Shown here: positions 59,395-64,000 of the stretch, one piece after another
How positions within the stretch are numbered: position 1 is the stretch's first letter
Layout: each line of letters opens with the position of its first letter
Source of the DNA: Halanaerobium congolense
GTDB lineage: Bacteria; Bacillota; Halanaerobiia; Halanaerobiales; Halanaerobiaceae
Length of the DNA stretch: 64,000 nucleotides
Direction: 5' to 3'
NCBI RefSeq assembly: GCF_004366375.1
Contig: NZ_SOEF01000002.1
Location: 1-64,000 of the forward strand
Notes under the pieces: model-generated
What the model saw: only the letters and a program-made list of their open reading frames with translations
Database searches by the model: none
Told to the model about the DNA's origin: nothing
Translations under genes and position numbers: made by a program

Positions 59395-59911
59395 ATTTTA
59401 TATTTTTAGATATTTATTTACTGGTTTTAAAGTTGGTAAAAGTATAGACGAATTTTTAACCAAAGATTATGTTTTGAAAGTTCAGGAAATGTGTCAAAAA
59501 GTTGCTCGAGAAAGTCATCGACTTAAAGGGTTGATCCGCCTTCAGGAAACAGCTGAGGGTAAATACTATGCTGCTGTAGAACCTGATTATAGGGTATTAA
59601 TATTGCTTGCTTCTCATTTTAAAAATAGATTTTCAACTATGGATTGGATAATTCATGATCTTAAAAGGGAAGAAGCAATTATTTTCTCAGCTGCAGATCA
59701 GGAGTGGCTTTTAATTAATTTAGAAAAAGATTTTATGCCAAAGTTTTCTAAAAAAGAACAGGAAATTCAGAATCTCTGGTGCTCATTTTTCACAGCAGTA
59801 AGCATTCAAAACAGAAAAAATCCTAAAATTCAGCAGCAATTTATGCCAAAAAAATATTGGAAGCATTTGATAGAAACACCAGGAAGCAGCAGGCAATTTA
59901 AATCAAATTAG
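59395..59911 (+). pseudogene. 3' part of interrupted DUF4130 (TIGR03915) gene
   Basis: Carries the C-terminal 170 residues: YIFRYLFTGFKVGKSIDEFL, then GLIRLQETAEGKYYAAVEPD and SHFKNRFSTMDWIIHDLKRE, the conserved DUF4130 blocks. Translation could start at an ATG (59387) inside the terminal repeat, preceded by AGGGGCGG, giving a protein without the N-terminal UDG-like half. More likely it is a dead fragment. It is continuous with the fragment at 57380-57670 when the element is removed. Confidence 0.85.
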
Positions 59912-59988
59912 CATTTACATTAATAAGATAAAATTATATTATAATAATTGAGAAAATAGAAATTAATAAATTAACTAGGATGATTGTG

Positions 59989-61140
59989 ATGCAGAAAAAA
60001 ATAATGGCTGTTTTTGGGACCAGACCAGAAGCAATAAAAATGGCTCCACTTTTAAAAGTATTTAGGCAAAATGATAATTATAAATTAATAATTACTGTAA
60101 CAGCTCAGCATCGAGAAATGCTTGATCAGGTTATGGAACTATTTCAACTTGAAGCCGATTATGATTTAGATATTATGCAGGCAAGGCAGACTTTAAGTGG
60201 ACTTTCAGCTAGAATAATTAAAAAATTGGATGGAATAATAGCTGCAGAAAAACCAGATCTTTTGCTGGTTCATGGTGATACCGCATCTACTTTTATTGGT
60301 GCTCTGACTGCATTTTATAATCAAATTGATATTGCTCATGTGGAAGCAGGTTTAAGAACACACGATAAATATTCTCCCTTTCCGGAGGAGATGAACAGAC
60401 AGCTGACAGGAGTACTGGCTGATCTTAATTTTGCCCCAACTAAAAAGGCAAAAGAAAATCTAATCCTAGAAAATATTCCAGAAAATAAAATATTTGTAAC
60501 AGGAAATACTGTTATTGATGCCCTACTTTCTGTTGTAGATGCTGATTATCAATTTAAAAATAAGCTGCTTCAGAATTTAGATTTTCAAAATAAAAAAGTA
60601 ATTTTATTGACAGCTCACCGCAGAGAAAATTTGGGAGAACCTATGGAAAATATATTTAAGGCAGTCGATCGCTTAACTGCTGAGTTAAGTGATTTAGAGG
60701 TGGTTTTTCCGGTTCATTTAAATCCGGTTATTAGAGAACTGAGCCAAAAAATGTTGGCAGATAATAAGCAGGTCCACCTAATTGATCCCTTAGATTATTT
60801 GCCATTTGCCAATTTAATGGCTGGAGTTGATTTAGTTTTAACAGATTCTGGTGGAATTCAGGAAGAAGCACCTTCACTTGGGAAACCGGTTCTAGTTTTA
60901 AGAGACACCACTGAACGACCAGAGGCAGTTGAGGCGGGAACAGTGATTAAAGTCGGGACTGAATCTGATAGGATTTATCAGCAGGCATTTAAACTATTAA
61001 CTGATAAAAAAGAGTACAGCAAATATGCGGCAGCTGTAAATCCATATGGTGATGGAAAGGCTGTCCAAAGAATTATAGAAGCAGTCGATTTTTACTTTGG
61101 ATTTACAAAAAACCAGCCTGAAGATTTTAAAATTCGATAA
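59989..61140 (+). CDS. wecB: UDP-N-acetylglucosamine 2-epimerase (non-hydrolysing)
   Basis: Interconverts UDP-GlcNAc and UDP-ManNAc for cell-surface polysaccharide synthesis. The 383-residue protein has GTRPEAIKMAPL at the N-terminus, HGDTASTFIGALTAFY and AHVEAGLRTHDKYSPFPEE in the middle, and LTDSGGIQEEAPSLGKPVLV at the C-terminus. The ATG at 59989 was chosen because TAGGA lies eight bases upstream; an ATG at 59980 overlaps that signal. Monocistronic, ending at the terminator 61150. Confidence 0.95.
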   Translation: MQKKIMAVFGTRPEAIKMAPLLKVFRQNDNYKLIITVTAQHREMLDQVMELFQLEADYDLDIMQARQTLSGLSARIIKKLDGIIAAEKPDLLLVHGDTASTFIGALTAFYNQIDIAHVEAGLRTHDKYSPFPEEMNRQLTGVLADLNFAPTKKAKENLILENIPENKIFVTGNTVIDALLSVVDADYQFKNKLLQNLDFQNKKVILLTAHRRENLGEPMENIFKAVDRLTAELSDLEVVFPVHLNPVIRELSQKMLADNKQVHLIDPLDYLPFANLMAGVDLVLTDSGGIQEEAPSLGKPVLVLRDTTERPEAVEAGTVIKVGTESDRIYQQAFKLLTDKKEYSKYAAAVNPYGDGKAVQRIIEAVDFYFGFTKNQPEDFKIR

Positions 61141-61149
61141 ATTTAACTG

Positions 61150-61184
61150 CTCTCAGTTTAACAATAGTTGCTGAGAGTTTTCTT
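61150..61184 (+). terminator. Rho-independent terminator after wecB
   Basis: CTCTCAG pairs with CTGAGAG across TTTAACAATAGTTG, then TTTTCTTT. Confidence 0.85.
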
Positions 61185-61367
61185 TATTTAAAACAATAAT
61201 TATTCTTAGTATTAGATAAATCAAAATATTTTAATAATCACGCCAAAATATTTCCAATCTGAAGCAGGATTTACCAGCTGTATATTGAATAATATAAAGT
61301 AGAGTAAAATAATTACTTAAAGTTAAGAGACAAAGGGATTTTCATTTTTGAAAAGGAGGTAATAAGA

Positions 61368-63044
61368 TTGGATTTTAATATTGTAATTGCTGGAGAAGCA
61401 GGTCAGGGTTTAAAAACAGTAGAAGCAATGCTGACCAAAACATTTTCTCGTCACGGCTATTACTTATTCAGCACTAAAGATTATATGTCAAGAGTTAGAG
61501 GTGGACATAACTTTATGCAGATTCGAATAAGTGATCAAAAGCTTGAAGGACCAGATGAGGGGATAGATTTATTACTAGCATTAAATGAAGAAAGTGTAGA
61601 AATACACCGCTCAGAAATGAATGAAGATGGTACAATGATATCTGAGATAGAATCAGATGAAAATGATATAGTATATATTGATGCTAAGGGATTAGCTAAG
61701 GATGTCAATCCTCGAGCAGTTAACACTGTCTTTGTTGGAGCTGCCTTTAAAATTATGGGCTTACCAACTGAAGAAGCTGAAGAGGCAGTTAAAGAACATT
61801 TTGCAGATAAAGAATCAATAATAGAAGATAATTTAACCTTATTAAAAGCAGGATATGAAGCTGTTGAACAGCTTTATAATCTTAAAGGTCTTGGAAAAAA
61901 AGATGATAGAATGGTGATTGATGGTAATAGTGCTGTTGGTTTAGGCGCATTATTAGCAGGTTTAAGTTATTATGCCGCTTATCCAATGTCACCTTCTACA
62001 GGTATTTTACATTATGTGGCTTCCAAACAAGAAGAGTTAGGTATTGTAGTTGAACAGGCAGAAGACGAAATAGCTGCTATTAACATGGTACTTGGAGGTA
62101 CTTACAGTGGTCTGCGTTCAATGACAGGTACCTCGGGTGGTGGTCTAGCATTAATGGCAGAAGGAATCGGTCTGGCGGGAGTTACGGAAACTCCAATCGT
62201 TATTGCAGATGTACAGCGTCCTGGTCCGGCTACAGGTTTACCCACCAGAACAGGACAGGGAGATTTATTATTTGCAGTTAATATTGCTCAAGATGAATTT
62301 CCATTAATGGTTTTGGCTCCCAAAGATCAGGAAGATGCGGTTTATCAAACATTTAGAGCATTTAATTTGGCTGATAAATATCAGCTGCCGGTTATTATTT
62401 TATCTGATCAATTTATTGGTGATGGTTCTAAGACTATAAAAGAAATAGATACAAGTGACATGAAAATTGAAAGACATTTAGTTGATCCGGCTGAAGTAGA
62501 AGGGGAATATAAGCGCTACAAATACACTGAAGATGGGATTTCTCCCCGTGCTTATCCAGGTCAGCTGGAGGATAATGTTGTCTTGTCAGATAGTGATGAA
62601 CATGATGAATTTGCCCATATTGTTGAAGATGCAGAAACTAGAAATAAAATGGTTGCTAAAAGAAGCAAGAAAATGGCAAAATTAAAGAAAGAAGATTTAC
62701 TTGAGCCAGATTACTATGGCCCAGAAGATCCAGACTATATTTTAGTTGGCTGGGGTTCAACTGCAGGTCCATTAACAGAAGCTAGAAAAATGCTAGCTGA
62801 TGAATATAAAGTTGGTCATTTAGCTTTTAATGATGTCTGGCCTCTGCCGACCAAAGAAATTGAAGCAAAGGCAGCATCTGGAGCAAAATTAGTTTATGTA
62901 GAAAATAATGCTGGAGCACAATTTGATAGATTAGTTAGAAGTGAAACTGGAATTAAAGCAGATTATAATATCTTAAAAGATGATGGCCGTCCTTTCTCTG
63001 GCCGGGAAATTTATAGAAGATTTAAAGAAGAGGTGAGCAAATAA
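61368..63044 (+). CDS. korA: 2-oxoacid:ferredoxin oxidoreductase, fused gamma-alpha subunit
   Basis: A 558-residue protein. Residues 1-180 form the gamma domain (GEAGQGLKTVEAMLTK, DYMSRVRGGHNFMQIR) and the remainder the alpha subunit (PMSPSTGILHYV, TSGGGLALMAEGIG). With the beta subunit it oxidatively decarboxylates a 2-oxoacid, probably 2-oxoglutarate, to acyl-CoA and reduces ferredoxin. Branched-chain 2-oxoacids are the alternative. The start is TTG 61368 with AAGGAGG at 61353-61359. The stop overlaps the beta start (TAATG). Confidence 0.92.
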   Translation: MDFNIVIAGEAGQGLKTVEAMLTKTFSRHGYYLFSTKDYMSRVRGGHNFMQIRISDQKLEGPDEGIDLLLALNEESVEIHRSEMNEDGTMISEIESDENDIVYIDAKGLAKDVNPRAVNTVFVGAAFKIMGLPTEEAEEAVKEHFADKESIIEDNLTLLKAGYEAVEQLYNLKGLGKKDDRMVIDGNSAVGLGALLAGLSYYAAYPMSPSTGILHYVASKQEELGIVVEQAEDEIAAINMVLGGTYSGLRSMTGTSGGGLALMAEGIGLAGVTETPIVIADVQRPGPATGLPTRTGQGDLLFAVNIAQDEFPLMVLAPKDQEDAVYQTFRAFNLADKYQLPVIILSDQFIGDGSKTIKEIDTSDMKIERHLVDPAEVEGEYKRYKYTEDGISPRAYPGQLEDNVVLSDSDEHDEFAHIVEDAETRNKMVAKRSKKMAKLKKEDLLEPDYYGPEDPDYILVGWGSTAGPLTEARKMLADEYKVGHLAFNDVWPLPTKEIEAKAASGAKLVYVENNAGAQFDRLVRSETGIKADYNILKDDGRPFSGREIYRRFKEEVSK

Positions 63045-63895
63045 TGGTAGATAAAAATATTTATCAGGCTGATCGTGAAACTGCCTGGTGTCCGGGATGT
63101 GGCAACTTTCCCTTAAGAACTGCTCTTTCTGAAGCTTTATCTGAAATGGATTTAAAACCAGAAGAAGTAACTATGTTTACTGGAATTGGACAGGCAGCAA
63201 AAATGCCTCATTATATTAAAGTTAATGGATTTAATGGTTTACATGGACGTTCAATCCCACCTGCAGTAGCTATGAGAGTTGCTAACCCTAAAATGACAGT
63301 AATTGTAGAGTCAGGTGATGGCTGTACTTATGGTGAAGGTGGTAATCATATACTGCACAATATAAGACGTAATCTAGATATTATTCACCTTGTTCATGAC
63401 AACCAAATATATGGTTTAACTAAGGGCCAGGCTTCTCCAACAAGTATGGCAGAATTAATAACTCCTGTTCAAACTCATGGAGTTAATGCTGAACCATTTA
63501 ATCCAGTTCGTTTTGCCGTTGGTATGAAGGCCAGCTTTGTTGCCAGAAGTACTGTTGGTGATCGTGAACATCTAAAAGAAATGGTTAAAGAGGCTAAAAA
63601 GCACAAAGGTTATGCTTTGATTGATATTTTTCAGCCCTGTGTTTCCTTCAATAAAATTAATACTTATCAGTGGTACAATAAGAGAGTATATAAATTAGAA
63701 GATCATGATCCGACTGATCATGCTGCTGCAATGAAAGTTGCAGATAAATTTGGAGATGAAATTCCTATTGGAGTCATTTATAGAGAAGAAAAACCAACCT
63801 TTAGGGAACGAATTCCTTATTTAAAGGACAAGGCACTGGTTGATCGTGATGTAAAAGTAGAAGATATGGAATATTTAATTAAAGAATTTAAATAA
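63044..63895 (+). CDS. korB: 2-oxoacid:ferredoxin oxidoreductase, beta subunit (TPP binding)
   Basis: A 283-residue TPP-binding subunit. WCPGCGNFPLRTAL at the N-terminus contributes cluster cysteines, ESGDGCTYGEGGNHILHNIRRN is the TPP/metal motif (GDG followed by N), and HDNQIYGLTKGQASPT continues the family pattern. It starts within the stop of the alpha gene, so the two are coupled. It completes the anaerobic acyl-CoA-forming enzyme. 2-oxoglutarate is the likeliest substrate. Confidence 0.94.
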   Translation: MVDKNIYQADRETAWCPGCGNFPLRTALSEALSEMDLKPEEVTMFTGIGQAAKMPHYIKVNGFNGLHGRSIPPAVAMRVANPKMTVIVESGDGCTYGEGGNHILHNIRRNLDIIHLVHDNQIYGLTKGQASPTSMAELITPVQTHGVNAEPFNPVRFAVGMKASFVARSTVGDREHLKEMVKEAKKHKGYALIDIFQPCVSFNKINTYQWYNKRVYKLEDHDPTDHAAAMKVADKFGDEIPIGVIYREEKPTFRERIPYLKDKALVDRDVKVEDMEYLIKEFK

Positions 63896-63961
63896 AAAGT
63901 AACTTCTAGTTAATATTTTAATCTAAGATTTTATTGAATAAATTTAAGGAGGCTTATAATA

Positions 63962-64000
63962 ATGAATATTTATGATTTTGCAATTGACTTTGAAATTGAA
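63962..64000 (+). CDS. Start of a rubrerythrin/ferritin-like gene, cut by the window end
   Basis: ATG 63962 follows AAGGAGG by about seven bases and reads MNIYDFAIDFEIE to the window end. This resembles the first helix of rubrerythrin/ferritin-like proteins (AIDFEIENExYY). Only 13 codons are visible. Confidence 0.5.
   Translation, partial: MNIYDFAIDFEIE

Overview
The window reads as chromosome from a low-GC, strictly anaerobic, probably halophilic Firmicute of the Halanaerobiales (Halanaerobium/Halothermothrix type). The evidence is the A/T-rich sequence with strong AAGGAGG ribosome binding sites, a T-box leader, a sucrose-phosphate synthase very like the Halothermothrix orenii enzyme, ferredoxin-type 2-oxoacid oxidoreductase, an oxygen-protection-type MBL protein and an encapsulin system. 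No rRNA, tRNA, CRISPR array or phage module was seen.

Layout: (1) 1-3200, T-box leader and argGH. (2) 3.2-9.6 kb, an M48 protease, a FrlD-like sugar kinase, an HD-GYP protein, manA, a DUF2238-type membrane protein and an IclR regulator. (3) 9.6-13 kb, a three-gene operon of HgdC/DUF2229-type acyl-CoA dehydratase activase proteins. (4) 13-19 kb, fumC, an internally deleted flavodiiron-like protein, then a cysteine desulfurase/DUF3343/FAD oxidoreductase cluster. (5) 19-23.5 kb, aldo/keto reductase and argC-argB-argD. (6) 23.6-32.4 kb, a SEC-C/TPR protein, an ECF transporter S component with a structured leader, two unknown genes, a HAD phosphatase, a phosphate-transport pair, MscS and DJ-1. (7) 32.4-47.6 kb, a glycogen/sucrose block: glgP, sucrose-phosphate synthase, fructokinase, pullulanase, DUF4914, glgD, glgC, glgB, glgA. 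(8) 47.8-55.6 kb, a sugar-isomerase-like gene, a SufBC-like pair of the minimal (SMS) type, an ABC importer, patatin, and encapsulated ferritin plus encapsulin. (9) 56-61 kb, a radical SAM/DUF4130 DNA-repair pair whose second gene is split by a 1.7-kb mobile element, then wecB. (10) 61.4 kb to the end, korAB and the start of a rubrerythrin-like gene.

The arginine genes form two blocks: argGH under a T-box, and argCBD behind its own promoter. The carbohydrate block covers ADP-glucose synthesis (glgC/D), elongation (glgA), branching (glgB), debranching (pulA) and phosphorolysis (glgP). Sucrose phosphate synthesis sits beside it, fitting reserve carbon and osmolyte metabolism in a salt-loving cell.

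The most unusual object is the 1,724-bp element at 57671-59394. It has terminal inverted repeats and an ATTT target duplication, and encodes only two paralogous multi-HTH proteins (DUF1670-like). Removing it and one ATTT copy restores an uninterrupted 267-codon DUF4130 reading frame. Other notable points are two genes (argB and the ECF S component) that appear to start at AUA, a glycogen synthase with a C-terminal helix-hairpin-helix domain, a flavodiiron-like protein lacking about 130-160 central residues, and several long compound inverted repeats between genes.
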